A DNA stretch of 64,000 bases from Melanopsichium pennsylvanicum (GCA_900208305.1 OAPG01000019.1:1-64000), one strand, 5' to 3'; counted from the first letter of the stretch, positions 38,966 to 50,637 are shown. Notes: generated from the sequence alone by a model not told the origin. Numbers and translations are program-made.

Positions 38966-41900
38966 ATGTCTCCTCATCCACCTCGCGCATCCTACGATTC
39001 ACAAGCCACTGCATCCGATGCCACCGTCGATGACATCGATAACGATGATAAAAAGCCGTATCAAGACTCACAACATACTTCTACCGTGTATCCGCCAAAG
39101 CGCAATAGCTCGAGATATGGGCACAACGATCTGGAAGAAGGATTGGGCGATGGATTAGGGGTGAGTTTCGAAGATGATGAAGAACAAGTTGGTCTGATGC
39201 AGGAGGATCGAGATAGAAACAGACAGCATGGTAGCAGGGGAGGTACGGCACCGACATGGACGAAGTTGAGTGGGAATGGCAACAACAAGAGGCCAAGTTT
39301 GGCTGCTGGCTGTTTGATCTTTACAGGTGTCTTGCTAGGATTCATGCTTGCTCTTCCCGTATTGCAATGGTTATCTTCCAACACTCGCACGCCTTCTTCT
39401 TCTTCACACACAGCGTCATACGCTTCCGACAGTGCAAAGATAACGAGCAATCCGAACGCCGCAGGGGACACTGATGCGCATCGCACTGGGTCAACAACGT
39501 GGAAACAGGCTGTGTCGCCCAATACGCTCCAAGGTCACTACGGTCTATCCAACACAAGTGTCTTCCAAGTCGACTTTCAAGATCCAGGCTATTCGACCTA
39601 CGTTGAATCTGCGCTCGTCACGGGTCTACCACAATCGGAAGTGACGGGATCCAAAACCTCGGACGGACACGATCTGATGCCGTTGGATATGGATACGGTG
39701 TTTGGTGGCACACTCGCACCTCAAACATCCGACTTGACGTGGTCGCAAGAGGATCCGGACCAAGGCGTCTTCTCCCACGTCGATTGGTCAACAAGAGATA
39801 TCTGGTTGGAAGATGTCACACATGCCAGACATGCCAAGACCGGCGATGGCAAAGTGGCACCTTTTGGAGGTAAAGTGTTGGTGGTACAAGGCAAGAATGT
39901 AGTGGATGGTAATGGGAGGATGCTCGATTGGACGGGTTTCAAATTCTCGCCCGACCTCAAATGGGTCTTGTTCTTTAGTGCTGAAACCGGGGTTTGGAGG
40001 TATTCCAAAAAGAGCCGGATCTGGTTGCACAACATTGCCGCTCACAGAACGGTCCAGTTGGGCACCCAAAGTGGTGAACCCAAGGTCTCCTACGCTGCCT
40101 GGGCACCCGACCCGGCAGGTACCAATATGCAAGAACCTCCAAGTATCGCCTTTGTTGAGGATAACAACCTCTTCTTTGTACCTCATGCAGGAGACGATGC
40201 GATCCAAGTCACCACCGATGGAGCCGAGACCATCTTTAACGCCATCCCCGACTGGGTGTATGAAGAGGAGGTGTATGGAACCGACAACGTTCTATGGTTC
40301 TCTCCAGGTGGAACCAAGTTGGTTTATCTGAGGTTGGATGAGACAGCGGTCCCCGTGTACGAGTTCCCGGTATACAATCCTGATCCGTACAGAGCAGGAT
40401 TGACAACACCTTACCAAAAGATGATTAAGATGAAGTATCCCAAACCTGGATTTCCCAATCCCGTGGTCAGCGTCAAGTTGATCGACCTGGACGAGATTCG
40501 TTCCGCTGCGCGTAGAGGAGTTACTGTTCGTCCGACGCAGTACACCCTGCACAGCCCAATGTCGACCAAAGGCAAGGCAGAGAACGAGGTGGACAAGCTG
40601 CTTTCTACGGATGCGGGAGTCAAAGAACGGTTGGTGACCGAAGTCAAGTGGGTTTCGGATAACCAACTTTTGGTTCGCGAGACGGATCGATACAGCGATG
40701 TGATGCGCATTGTCAATTTCGATCTCGCTTTGAAAGCTCTAAGAGATGATATAGTTGGAGAAGTTGTTCGTCGTCAAAATGCAAAAGCCGAAGGGAGTGG
40801 GTGGATTCAAGCCGCACAAACCATCGAGCCTCTGTCGCAACATGACCTGTCCCTAGGTTCGACGGCTTACCTGGATCTGGTGGTTTCTCAAGACGGATAC
40901 CGACACCTTGCATACTACGACTCTGCACGTTCGGACCAGCCCATCTTCCTCACACAGGGCAAATGGGAAATTGCAGCACTCAAATACGTCGATGCGAAAC
41001 GAGGTCGAGCGTACTTTGTGGCTGCTAAACCTACACCAGCTTTACGCAATGTGTACTATGTTGATTTGCCCGATTGGAAAGGTTCTGCTTCTCGCGGTCC
41101 AGGTATTTCGTCAACATACACTCTCAAAGAATTGGTAGCTCTTACGGATGACAAGGAACCGGGAAGTTACGACGTATCGTTTGATCCAAAAGGAGCTTAT
41201 TACGTTCTCAACTACCTAGGTCCCGACGTACCTTATCAAAAAGTGGTGGGTGTGGACGATCCGACATTCTCGCTCATGTTGGAGGAGAATACGATGCTTC
41301 GACAACTTTCGAGTCAATACGTCAAACCATCGAACACGTTTTACCAGCTTCGTCTCAACTCTACGCTCCCCAATGGCGATGCGGTTTTGGCGAGTGTCAA
41401 GGAGATTCGACCGCATGACTTTGATCCCAGCGGTGCAACGAGATATCCTGTTCTGATACGGGTGTATGGTGGACCGGATAGTCAACTTGTGGATGCACGT
41501 TGGAACCGTGCTGATTGGCATCAGTACGTTGCTTCCACGCTAGGATACATTGTCATTGTAGTGGATGGAAGGGGAACTGGGTTCAAAGGACAACTTTACC
41601 GAGCCTCTGTTGCGGGTAACCTAGGTGATGTTGAAGCGCAAGATGTGAACGAAGCAGCACGACTCATCTCGACCTTGGCCTATGTAGATGAAAATCGGAT
41701 CGGGGTGTGGGGATGGAGTTATGGCGGGTATTTGACGGGTAAAAGTGTTGAACGTGATACGAAACATATTTTTTCACTTGCGGTATCCGTGGCACCAGTA
41801 ACGAAGTGGGAGTTTTACGATAGTGTCTATACGGAACGGTACATGAAGTCTAAGGTTGTCAACAAGCTTGGGTATGAAAGTGCTGCGATTCACGTGACTC

Positions 41901-42202
41901 CTGCGTTTGGAAAGACAAAGTATCTGCTGATGCATGGGACGGCGGATGATAACGTCAACGTAGCCAACTCTGCGCATTTGTTGGACTTGTTGACCAAAGC
42001 CAAAGTCAGGGGTTTCAGGATGCGATTCTTTACAGACAGTAAGCACAATATCATCACAAGGGGAGCGTACAGGGAGCTGTTTGAAGAGTTGACACGCTTC
42101 TTGAGCGAGAATTGGGGTGCGGGAGGAAAGAGGGAAAAGAAAAAACCAAAGGATAAGGGTAGGCCAAGTTTGCATAATTCGGTAGAGCGCGCCGATTCAT
42201 AG
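38966..42202 (+). CDS. Dipeptidyl aminopeptidase, S9B family (Ste13/Dap2-like)
   Basis: A 1078-residue type II membrane serine peptidase. A cytosolic acidic N-tail precedes one signal anchor at about 112-138 (LAAGCLIFTGVLLGFMLALP), then the beta-propeller, then the alpha/beta-hydrolase domain. The catalytic triad is visible: S918 in GWSYGG, D994 in HGTADDN, H1027 in DSKHNI. The EEVYG motif that binds the substrate N-terminus is present (YEEEVYGTDN). The enzyme should remove X-Pro or X-Ala dipeptides in the late Golgi (Ste13, which matures mating factor) or vacuole (Dap2); the compartment cannot be decided. The first in-frame ATG is 38,966; the frame is open to 38,705 without another ATG. Complete, one exon. 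Confidence 0.92.
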   Translation: MSPHPPRASYDSQATASDATVDDIDNDDKKPYQDSQHTSTVYPPKRNSSRYGHNDLEEGLGDGLGVSFEDDEEQVGLMQEDRDRNRQHGSRGGTAPTWTKLSGNGNNKRPSLAAGCLIFTGVLLGFMLALPVLQWLSSNTRTPSSSSHTASYASDSAKITSNPNAAGDTDAHRTGSTTWKQAVSPNTLQGHYGLSNTSVFQVDFQDPGYSTYVESALVTGLPQSEVTGSKTSDGHDLMPLDMDTVFGGTLAPQTSDLTWSQEDPDQGVFSHVDWSTRDIWLEDVTHARHAKTGDGKVAPFGGKVLVVQGKNVVDGNGRMLDWTGFKFSPDLKWVLFFSAETGVWRYSKKSRIWLHNIAAHRTVQLGTQSGEPKVSYAAWAPDPAGTNMQEPPSIAFVEDNNLFFVPHAGDDAIQVTTDGAETIFNAIPDWVYEEEVYGTDNVLWFSPGGTKLVYLRLDETAVPVYEFPVYNPDPYRAGLTTPYQKMIKMKYPKPGFPNPVVSVKLIDLDEIRSAARRGVTVRPTQYTLHSPMSTKGKAENEVDKLLSTDAGVKERLVTEVKWVSDNQLLVRETDRYSDVMRIVNFDLALKALRDDIVGEVVRRQNAKAEGSGWIQAAQTIEPLSQHDLSLGSTAYLDLVVSQDGYRHLAYYDSARSDQPIFLTQGKWEIAALKYVDAKRGRAYFVAAKPTPALRNVYYVDLPDWKGSASRGPGISSTYTLKELVALTDDKEPGSYDVSFDPKGAYYVLNYLGPDVPYQKVVGVDDPTFSLMLEENTMLRQLSSQYVKPSNTFYQLRLNSTLPNGDAVLASVKEIRPHDFDPSGATRYPVLIRVYGGPDSQLVDARWNRADWHQYVASTLGYIVIVVDGRGTGFKGQLYRASVAGNLGDVEAQDVNEAARLISTLAYVDENRIGVWGWSYGGYLTGKSVERDTKHIFSLAVSVAPVTKWEFYDSVYTERYMKSKVVNKLGYESAAIHVTPAFGKTKYLLMHGTADDNVNVANSAHLLDLLTKAKVRGFRMRFFTDSKHNIITRGAYRELFEELTRFLSENWGAGGKREKKKPKDKGRPSLHNSVERADS

Positions 42203-43992
42203 CATCAAGATGCCATGACAAGAGTAGCAACTTACAGTAGATGTATGGATTGCAGACTAAAGACCACGCCCATCCCATGTTTGCGGACATTTTGTGTGGT
42301 GCACTCTCGCCGATGAGTCCAGGAAGTGATTCGTTCATGAGAGTGCGGAGTGCATGTGTACATGGTTTGCTGCGGTGTTGGAGGAAGGAGGATCTCAGTC
42401 GAAATTTGGCGAGCACAGAGTAATTGCGTGGGCTTGGCACCTCGTGGACAAGACGAGAAAACACGGGTCGAGCATGGATTGGATCCCACCTCTCTTTCGA
42501 AGCTACTGTACGTACAGTATACCAAGTTTGCTCATCTCTGTAGTCACTGTGCTCAACAGCACAAAGTGTTGTCAAAAGTGGGTCAGATTCTTGGGCTCAG
42601 GCATCATTGTAGTAGTATACCGGCACATTGGAGAAGAAACGGCAAACAGACAATAAATATAGATCACAGTGAGTGACAAGCTATTGACGCTGCTCTGGAC
42701 GCTGCGCAACTTCCCCACGCCAAGCATATTGAATGGGTAAGCACTTTGCCTGTGTCGACTACTCGATCCGACCATTTTTGACAGCGTGATGAAAACTTAC
42801 GGTATACCTTTGGAGCGAAAGGATGCCGATGTTCTTCCTTTCTGTCAGAAGCGCTATACTTGTCAGCACAGCATCTCTTTCTCTGTGCATTCTTCGCCTT
42901 GCTCTGCCAAGTCCATATGAATAAAATGACGCACCATTCAGGACGACCTTGTCAAGAGGAGTACACCATCTCGCCCTTCTCCTGTTGATCAGCGTCATCA
43001 TCATTTCACAACAACGATTCCGCTCCGAGACCCTCCCGTCGACATTCATTCTAACTCTCCCTCACGTTCGCTTCCAACGTCGGCCCTTCGCTCCCGAACC
43101 GGATTGTGATACGACATGCTGTCAAAAGCATGAGTAACTTTGCCGGACGCGGCGATCCTCACAACAAGAGCATGTTCCTCAAAGAATGCTCGCTATACAC
43201 ATGCTTCCTCTTAGCAGGCTTTGTCGATGCAACACCAGGGTTATCAACATCGAGTGGGTCCCTAATGCTATGGCATTGTGTTGACAAGCGCAGAGTAACT
43301 TAGCGTCCAGCTTCTTTCGCCGCTTTTCAAAAGGCACCAATCAGCCGGAATAGCCTAAGTCGCCACCGAGCGAGAAAGAGCCTGAAATCTGCATCACAAG
43401 GCACATGATCGCAGACGCCATCTACTCCACTCGTGCAGACAGAACAGAAACAATAATATTTTGATTGAGAAATAAGAAACATGTTTACCTTATTTGTGCG
43501 AGTCGCTCGCGTCCCCACTGTGGCCGTACATGGCACAGACGGAGGAGCGTCGCGTGTGGGCGTAGCGGTGGCAAGAGCTCACCAAGATGATTAAGCCTTA
43601 CATCATTACAATTGAAACACAGAAAGGTAAAATCACGGTAATCCCGAGTAATTTTGTGATTTTGGCTCAACAGCACGCCACTCGACTCGAATTCTTAAGC
43701 CTTGCAGCTGTGTCAAGATTTTGGAGAAACAAAAGAAAATATCAAATTATGTGATTATGCAGTGCATAGCCGATCCAATTGTCGGCCTTCGGAGTACATA
43801 GCGAGTCACATCAAGCTCGCACGACATCATGCTCAGCTTCTCATCATACAGCTACCCTTTTGTTAACACCGACACTCACACATCGGCAGCCCAATACCGC
43901 ATGTCATAGCCTCTCCAGGCGCTACTTGTAGCCCTCCTCCAGCTCTCTCTCTCGATCGTCGCCTCTTCAAAGCGGATCAGCAGCTCAACGAC
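42203..43992. other. Intergenic region (1.8 kb) with one exon-like fragment
   Basis: No complete gene was recognised. On the plus strand at about 42,679-42,736, a frame reading AIDAALDAAQLPHAKHIEW ends at a GTAAGC donor, with a possible acceptor at 42,784. No start codon or upstream exon fits it. A 57-codon frame from 43,131 has no known domain. The last 500 bp are presumably the promoter of the sulfite exporter. Confidence 0.4.
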
Positions 43993-45654
43993 ATGGTCGA
44001 CCTCGAGAAAGGGTCGCTGGACCCAAATCACCAAGCAACTCCACCGTCTGCAGTCCAGGCCGATGACATGTTTTGCAAACCAAATATGGACCCATCCATG
44101 GCAACAGATCTACCATCGTTCAGCAAGCACCTCAACTTGGTAGACGATGCTATCGCTCAGTGTGAGCTCAGCAACACTCCATCCACAGTGGCGTCCAATC
44201 AAGCATCTACATCACAGGCCAGCTCACCATTGACGCTTTCACGCTCACAACGCTTTCTTTCAGAGCTCCGACGTATTACCATGCACTTCACTCCAAGTTG
44301 GTTCTCGGTAAATATGGGAACCGGAATCACTTCCATCTTGCTCCATCAGCTGCCGTATCAGTTCCGTGGACTCGCCATTATTTCCAACGTCATCTTTGGC
44401 TTCAACGTGCTGCTCTTCTTCCTCTTTCTTGGCATCAGCATCGCAAGATATGTCATCTGGCCACAACTCTTTTGGATCATGCTTTTTCATCCTACGCAGT
44501 CGCTCTTCTTGGGTACTTTTGCCATGGGACAGGCCACTCTGATAACAATGTGCGCCATCTCTGCTGCACCGGCTTGGGGTCCAGATTTTGCCATATTCAC
44601 CTGGGTCCTTTGGTGGATTAATGCTGTTCTATCTCTTGCTATCTGCATTGGATTGCCCTTTATACAATTTACTCGACATGTGCAGTCGCTGGATAAGATC
44701 ACCGCAGTTTGGTTCTTGCCCGTCGTCACAACCATTGTGTGCTCAGCGACGGGAGGTTTGGTTGCAGACATTCTGCCTGTCGCACATGCAAAGTTGACCT
44801 TGATCGTCTGCTGGGTACTTTGGGGTACTGGATTTGGTATGGCATTCCTCCTCATGTCGCTGTACTATGCCCGTCAAGCCATTTACAAGATCCCTCCAGC
44901 ACAGCTCATCGTGAGCACGTTTCTACCACTGGGACCCTGCGGTCAAGGCGCCTTTTCACTCTTGCAATTCTCGTCCGTACTTTACAAGATCGCACTTACC
45001 GACGACGTAGCCTTGCCCAGCCTTAATTCAACCGATGCGAACACAGCCCGTGTCATGGCCACCGCGATCTACGCCGTCTCAGTCCCAGTTGCTCTTGTCA
45101 TCTGGGGTCTCGGCCTCGTCTGGCTTGTGCTCGCCGTTTCGAGCTTAGTGGATCTTTGGCTCGTATCTAAACTCACTTTCAATCTGGGATGGTGGGGTTT
45201 CACTTTCCCACTGGGCGTGTTCGCTACCGCGGCCATCAAGTTTGGCAGCGTGCTCGACTCACGAGCATTCCGAATCATTGGAACTGTGTTGGCATTGATA
45301 GAGGTGTTACTATGGATATTCATCGCCATCATGACATTGCGCAAGGCGATCAGGGGTCAGATCTTCTTCTCGCCTTGTCTTGCGGAGATGTGCGATGAGC
45401 GCGGAGAACCGCCAAAGTACGTTCCTCCTGCGAGGAAGTATGCCTACGAGCCTAGACCGGTCGAGCACACTTTTGATGGAAATGATGCAACAAGTAGGAG
45501 CAGGAGCAGGTTGAGAGGTAGGATAGGTGCAGCTGAGCGTTCGTTGAGTAGAGCAAGAAGGTGGATTGGTGGTACTAGTTCGCCTTCGAGAAGTCGAGGT
45601 AGGCCACTCCAGCGTGTCGTAAGCCAGAAAAGCACATGCGCTGGACACCATTGA
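43993..45654 (+). CDS. ssu1: SSU1-type sulfite exporter (TDT family)
   Basis: A 553-residue membrane protein of the tellurite-resistance/dicarboxylate transporter family. After a hydrophilic N-tail of about 95 residues, it starts with the family signature FTPSWFSVNMGTGI and continues with about ten helices, including HPTQSLFLGTFAMG and FLPLGPCGQGAF. These blocks match fungal Ssu1 plasma-membrane sulfite pumps rather than Schizosaccharomyces Mae1 malate uptake, though the two are related. The C-tail is Arg/Ser-rich (RSRSRLRGR) and probably cytosolic. Ssu1 exports sulfite formed during sulfur-amino-acid catabolism or encountered from outside. Complete, single exon. Confidence 0.87.
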   Translation: MVDLEKGSLDPNHQATPPSAVQADDMFCKPNMDPSMATDLPSFSKHLNLVDDAIAQCELSNTPSTVASNQASTSQASSPLTLSRSQRFLSELRRITMHFTPSWFSVNMGTGITSILLHQLPYQFRGLAIISNVIFGFNVLLFFLFLGISIARYVIWPQLFWIMLFHPTQSLFLGTFAMGQATLITMCAISAAPAWGPDFAIFTWVLWWINAVLSLAICIGLPFIQFTRHVQSLDKITAVWFLPVVTTIVCSATGGLVADILPVAHAKLTLIVCWVLWGTGFGMAFLLMSLYYARQAIYKIPPAQLIVSTFLPLGPCGQGAFSLLQFSSVLYKIALTDDVALPSLNSTDANTARVMATAIYAVSVPVALVIWGLGLVWLVLAVSSLVDLWLVSKLTFNLGWWGFTFPLGVFATAAIKFGSVLDSRAFRIIGTVLALIEVLLWIFIAIMTLRKAIRGQIFFSPCLAEMCDERGEPPKYVPPARKYAYEPRPVEHTFDGNDATSRSRSRLRGRIGAAERSLSRARRWIGGTSSPSRSRGRPLQRVVSQKSTCAGHH

Positions 45655-47683
45655 CTTGAGGTTTTTCACGCCATGTTAATGTACACAGCGCTATTCAGAC
45701 GTCAGATCATCTTTATATACCCTTTGAACCACTTCGTAAACTGTTGATAGGTTTGAATCTCATACATGGGCGGCACATTAATTGAGGCCGGTTGGTGTTG
45801 TTGAGAAAGCGGAACCAATATCAATTGACTGTACCCTCTGTAGCCTCGCTTTGAGGACCACAAACCATTATGCCAATCCACCACTCTTCTCTATCTGCAT
45901 GCTATGGCCAGGGGCTGGCAAAACCTAGATTTTCTCACAGGAGGAATGTTTTGGGTTTGACATTAGAGCGGTTTTGATGCTCGATGTCTTGCTGGGATGG
46001 GTTTTGTAGCCAAGGTTGAGATTTGAAAGATTGTGGTAGTCTGGATGGACTGATTGTTAAGGCCGTAGGGTCTAGGTACCGCTGGGCGGCTACAGCCGGA
46101 ATAGGGTCTACGGGTACGGAGAGGTTGTAGGCGTAGGCGACACAGGCTGTTGGGGGTCAGAGCACACTACTGCGTTGCTATAGAGCTAACTAAGTAATAC
46201 ATGCGGCAAGGTCCGGAGGCAACCTCATGTCAGGCGGGGGCGGGGTGGTAGGGTCCAAGAGCTATCGGCCACCTCCCGTGCCCCCTGCGGTAACTACCTC
46301 CCACCGCGGCGCTACAATGTTAGATTGCCGACGGCCGTATTCTGCTTACGGAGGGGCCAGCCGCGGTTGGACGGTAGGAGGGTTGTGTTAGGCCGACCGC
46401 TCCTCTGCGAGGGATCCGGAGAGGATCGGTCGTGGCTCGATCGCGACAGTCGCTCAATCGGGAGGGGGGGGCGAGCGCCCACTCTTTGGACTACGGTTGG
46501 TGGGGCACTAACACTGGGCTTGGATTGAGTGGTCAACGCACTGTATTGCTGTGAGCTAATAAGCTTGGACTTAGTAGAAGACAGATATGTAAAGAAACTT
46601 GGAAGGGGCAGATAGGGTGAAAACTTGATGTTGCATGACTCTAGCATCATGCTCAGACCTCCATCAGCCATCATGTCATATCTTATTCCTGAGTTGTGGC
46701 CATGCCTCCTGTAGACAAGCTGTTGATTAATTTTGGTAAAGTCTTGGCAGACTGGCATGCTCATCTGTTGACTGCATAGCTCAAGGCACTCTGTTTTGCA
46801 TCTGATGAATATAGCAACCAGAGTATCAAAAAGGTGTGATAAACATCTGGTTGCCAATAAGAAAAATTCAAAGAAATAAAAGTGAACAAAAAATAGACGG
46901 ATCCCCACCCTTCTACGGATCAAGCGGCATGAACGGCCGCACAAAATTCACACGTGGCTGAGTCTTGGTGGTCCTCATGTTTTGATGATTTTTTTTTTTT
47001 GGTTTTCGCGAACATGTTAGACCCTAGATATTGGTCTGAAATTTCTACGATAAAATTTGCCGAGAATCGGCGGGCGATACGGACCGCTGTCAAGCCATGT
47101 GGTATTAAAATTCGAAAGAAAAAAAAAGAAAAAAAGAAAAAAAAAAACTCAAAGCCGCGGGCCCGGATTGGAAAATTTTCCTTTTCCTTTTTGGTCTGTC
47201 AAACTTTGCAAGCCGAAATTCCACCGTGTGTGGGTTGGGTTACAGTATCAGCAGCGCTATTCGTTGCATAACGCCATTTCAGAAGCCAATGTCGTTTAAA
47301 AAGCCAAATGTCAAAGAGAAAAGAGAAGGAATAATGCTAAGCGAGCCATCCAGATGGTCAGGGTCGCACGACTCTGATGTGCGTTAGAACACAAAGCACA
47401 CCACGGAACAACACTCACAACCGCGTGGTGAAATGACTTTGATTGTTTGGGTAACATACCGCCGGAGCAGACAGAGCCTTTTTGTCCAATTTTTTCTTCT
47501 GCAACATCAAAGAACGCTAGCAGTCAAGCTTATCTTTCAGCCTCAGAAGAAGGCGATAAGGCCGTTCCTGAGTCCCCCTCCGCAAATCCTGGTGGGGACC
47601 TAGCTGAACATCGTTTTGAAAACTGTCATCGACGGTGATTTCTTCCTTTCCTTTCCACATCACGGTTTGTCCTCGTCTTCACC
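45655..47683. other. Intergenic region (2.0 kb) of mixed composition
   Basis: Downstream of the sulfite exporter and upstream of the permease. It contains a GC-rich block at about 46,030-46,520 (separate entry), a T12 tract at 46,989-47,000 and an A-rich tract at 47,114-47,147. The long minus-strand open frame (46,944 to 46,312) has no ATG at its 5' end and no recognised domain. Confidence 0.45.
46030..46520. mobile_element. GC-rich block, possible mobile-element remnant
   Basis: Base composition changes sharply at both sides: the block is G-rich with runs such as GGCGGGGGCGGGGTGG and GGGAGGGGGGGGCG, while its flanks are AT-rich. A segment starting TGTTGGGGGTC (46,148) and ending CACTAACA (46,513) has LTR-like ends, but I see no target-site duplication and no reverse transcriptase, integrase or transposase. 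The call rests on composition and end sequence only. Confidence 0.25.
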
Positions 47684-49396
47684 ATGACAGCTTTTCATCA
47701 AGCTTGTCCAGACTTGGGCTCCTCGATAGAGGCCACGCACAACACCAAGCTTCGTGTAGAGGAAGATGCGAGTTCGGATACCAAACACGTGCATAGCACC
47801 TCTGAGGATGATCACCACTTTGAAGGCTTGGTCACAACCACGGAACAAGCACACCTCAAGAAAGGGTTGAGTCAACGTCATCTGTCCATGATCGCTTTGG
47901 CTGGTTCGATCGGTACTGGTCTATTCCTTTCACTTGGCGGATCGATTCAAACCGGTGGTCCACTAGGCGCACTACTCGGATATGCAGTCGTGGGAGCCAT
48001 CGTCTGCGCAGTCCAATTCGCACTCGGAGAGGTGTCAGCGCTCTTACCCGTCACAGGTTCTTTTGTTCGACATGCCGACTTCCTCATCGATCCCGCTTGG
48101 GGTTTTGCTGCCGGATGGAATTTGGTCTACGGCAATCTGCTCTCCATTCCCTCTGAAATCTCGGCCATCTGTGTCTTGTTCCAATTCTGGACAGACATCA
48201 ATTCGTCGCTTTGGATCATGATCTTCATTTTCTTCACCTTTATCATCGGTACTGCTTTCGTTCGAGTGTTTGGCGAGATCGAATTCGCTTTCGCCTCGCT
48301 CAAGCTTCTTACGATTGTTTTCCTTATTATCTTTGGTCTTGTGGTGAATCTCGGTGGAATTCCTGGTGTGGAGCGAATCGGTTTCCGCTACTGGAAGCAC
48401 CCAGGGCCTTTTGTCGAGTACATTGGCACCGGATCATGGGGCAAATTTCTCGGCTTTTACTCGGTCCTAGTCAACGCTGTTTTCTCATTCGCGGGAGTCG
48501 AGTCTCTGGCTATGGCCGCAGCCGAGACTCGCAATCCCGGTCGTGCCATCCCTCGAGCCTGCAAGAGGGTCTTTGCACGCATCTGTCTGTTCTACCTGAC
48601 TGCTGTCCTTGTTGTGGGCATGTTGGTTTCTTCCGATGACCCTCGGCTCGACGATGAGTCAGGAACAGCAGCACAATCTCCATTTGTAATCGCTGTCCAG
48701 ACCGCAGGTTACTCTGCTGTTGGATCTGTCATCAACGCCGTCGTCATCACATCGGCGTGGTCTTCCTCCAATCAAGCTCTGCTTTCCGGTACCCGTGTGC
48801 TTTATGGTCTCGCACTCAAACGTCAAGCACCACGATTCTTCCTCAAAACCACATCGTGGGGTATTCCAATCTACTGCGTACTCTTCTTCACCGCTTTCAT
48901 GTTCCTTAGCTTCATGACACTCTCTTCGGGTGCTCTCACCGTGTTTTACTGGCTCTTGAGCTTGACCGCTGCCGGAGTTCTCGTTTCGTGGTCCACAGTG
49001 TTGTTGAATCACATTCGTCTCAAGACAGCGCTCAGAAAACAGGGCATCTCGGCCTCAGAGTTGCCCTGGAACAATGGTTGGACTTTGTACTCCAGTTATG
49101 TTGCATTGATTTCGTGCCTGGTGATCCTGTTCACGGGCGGTTTTGCGGTCTTCACCACAGGAAGGTGGAATGCCAACAGCTTTGTTTCGAGCTACCTCGA
49201 CATTCCACTTGTCATTGTCTTCTTTTTGGGTTGGAAGCTGATAAAAAAGACAAAGTGGGTTAAGCTCGAGGATTTACCTTTGCGAGAGGTGATTGATGAG
49301 GCGAAACAACGTGCGGAGCAAGCCAGGATGGAAGAAGACGCACTCAAAGGTGGTAACAAGACGTGTTTCAAATATATTAGCTGGATTTGGGACTGA
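47684..49396 (+). CDS. Amino-acid permease (fungal YAT/AAT family)
   Basis: A 570-residue APC-superfamily permease with about 12 helices. The N-terminal signature is LKKGLSQRHLSMIALAGSIGTGLFL, where GSIGTGLF lines the substrate site in helix 1. FAGVESLAMAAAETRNPGRAIPRA in helix 6 and the following loop is the other hallmark block. Charged cytosolic tails (about 75 residues N-terminal, 50 C-terminal) could carry ubiquitin-regulated turnover signals, as in yeast permeases. It should bring amino acids in with protons at the plasma membrane; specificity cannot be told from sequence. ATG 47,684 is preceded by a TTTCCTTTCCAC leader. Complete, single exon. Confidence 0.9.
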   Translation: MTAFHQACPDLGSSIEATHNTKLRVEEDASSDTKHVHSTSEDDHHFEGLVTTTEQAHLKKGLSQRHLSMIALAGSIGTGLFLSLGGSIQTGGPLGALLGYAVVGAIVCAVQFALGEVSALLPVTGSFVRHADFLIDPAWGFAAGWNLVYGNLLSIPSEISAICVLFQFWTDINSSLWIMIFIFFTFIIGTAFVRVFGEIEFAFASLKLLTIVFLIIFGLVVNLGGIPGVERIGFRYWKHPGPFVEYIGTGSWGKFLGFYSVLVNAVFSFAGVESLAMAAAETRNPGRAIPRACKRVFARICLFYLTAVLVVGMLVSSDDPRLDDESGTAAQSPFVIAVQTAGYSAVGSVINAVVITSAWSSSNQALLSGTRVLYGLALKRQAPRFFLKTTSWGIPIYCVLFFTAFMFLSFMTLSSGALTVFYWLLSLTAAGVLVSWSTVLLNHIRLKTALRKQGISASELPWNNGWTLYSSYVALISCLVILFTGGFAVFTTGRWNANSFVSSYLDIPLVIVFFLGWKLIKKTKWVKLEDLPLREVIDEAKQRAEQARMEEDALKGGNKTCFKYISWIWD

Positions 49397-50637
49397 GCTC
49401 GAAATCAAGGTTTCTTTAGATTTGGGTGAATCATATCTATTGCATTGGCATGCGAGGTTCACTTTGGTGTCCTTTTGTTTCCACGTCCATCGATGATATA
49501 CTCTATCACAGCTTCCGCATTTGGCATGATATCTTGCCTATGCGCTTCTTGATCAATCCAATTGTCTTGGCGCAAAACTTGTTGCACTTTGAGCGGAGTG
49601 GCAAACTTTGATAACGTAAATTAAAGTGGTACCAAACGGAGCCTTTTGAGTCAACGTCGTACCTTTTTAGCATATCTCTGCATGTACCACGCGACAGCAT
49701 GTAGCCGAGCGGAAGAAGCGTTCCTGAGTTAAAGATGTTACAGAGCTGTAATGTTGTTAAGCGACCAGATTCAATCCACGCTACTCTGCTTGGGATTAAA
49801 AACGTAATTAAAGCAGTACCGAAGCGTACGGAGCTACTATAGCTCTCAGATTGATAAGGACTCACCATGAGACAGTCAGTTTCAATCAGATTGTATAAAG
49901 AATCAGGATAGAGTTGCAATGTTGACTGAAATCAACTTTATTGTTTGATTTGTCGGTCGTGTCTCCACGAGGTAGTGTTTGGTCATGGATATCGCGACCA
50001 GGAGGCTAGCTTTTCCTCTCTGAAGGACAAGCGCATGTTATTGTCCCTAGGTGGATGGCACAAAAGACAGATGACCAATCCCATCTGCCACCTTGTAGCG
50101 ACCATTAAGCTGGCAGGTAGTACAACGGGTATTTCGTTTGCTCCTATTTTGGCCTGGCAGCTCTTCATAACAAGTATTGCAGCTAAGGACGATTCTTTTC
50201 ACTATATGACGGTATCAGAGATCTGCAAGTAGACAGTTATCAATTAAACAAGCGGAAGTCTGCAATGCTTACACTATGCTCTGCAGCGGCATGCTGAATC
50301 TCTGCATTTGGTAGAAGCTTCGAGATGGTATGACTTACGCGTGGGTACTCAATGCCGCGGTCTATGCATGGAAAATGCACGTGGGACTGTGGAGGCTGGA
50401 ATCGGAAAATATTTCAAGCGGAACTTGAAGGGTGCAGCTCAACTCCGAGAGCATATATTAATCAAGGAACCTGTCGACCTGTAAACAATTAGGCGAACCA
50501 TATCTTCGGCACACTTGCATGACTTTTCCTACTCAGATGGGTTCATGTTTTTTTTTTCTAAGCCCTCATTCTCAACATAGAAGTTTCAACGGCCGAACAT
50601 GCAGCAAACGTGTCACTTACCACGCTCAGCAACATAG
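49397..50637. other. Intergenic region, nothing recognised
   Basis: About 1.2 kb, relatively AT-rich, with only short frames lacking recognisable domains. No tRNA signature or repeat structure was found. Confidence 0.5.

Noticed and set aside
46312..46944. 210-codon minus-strand frame
   Set aside because: No ATG at the 5' end, no recognised protein family, and it crosses the composition boundary at about 46,520.
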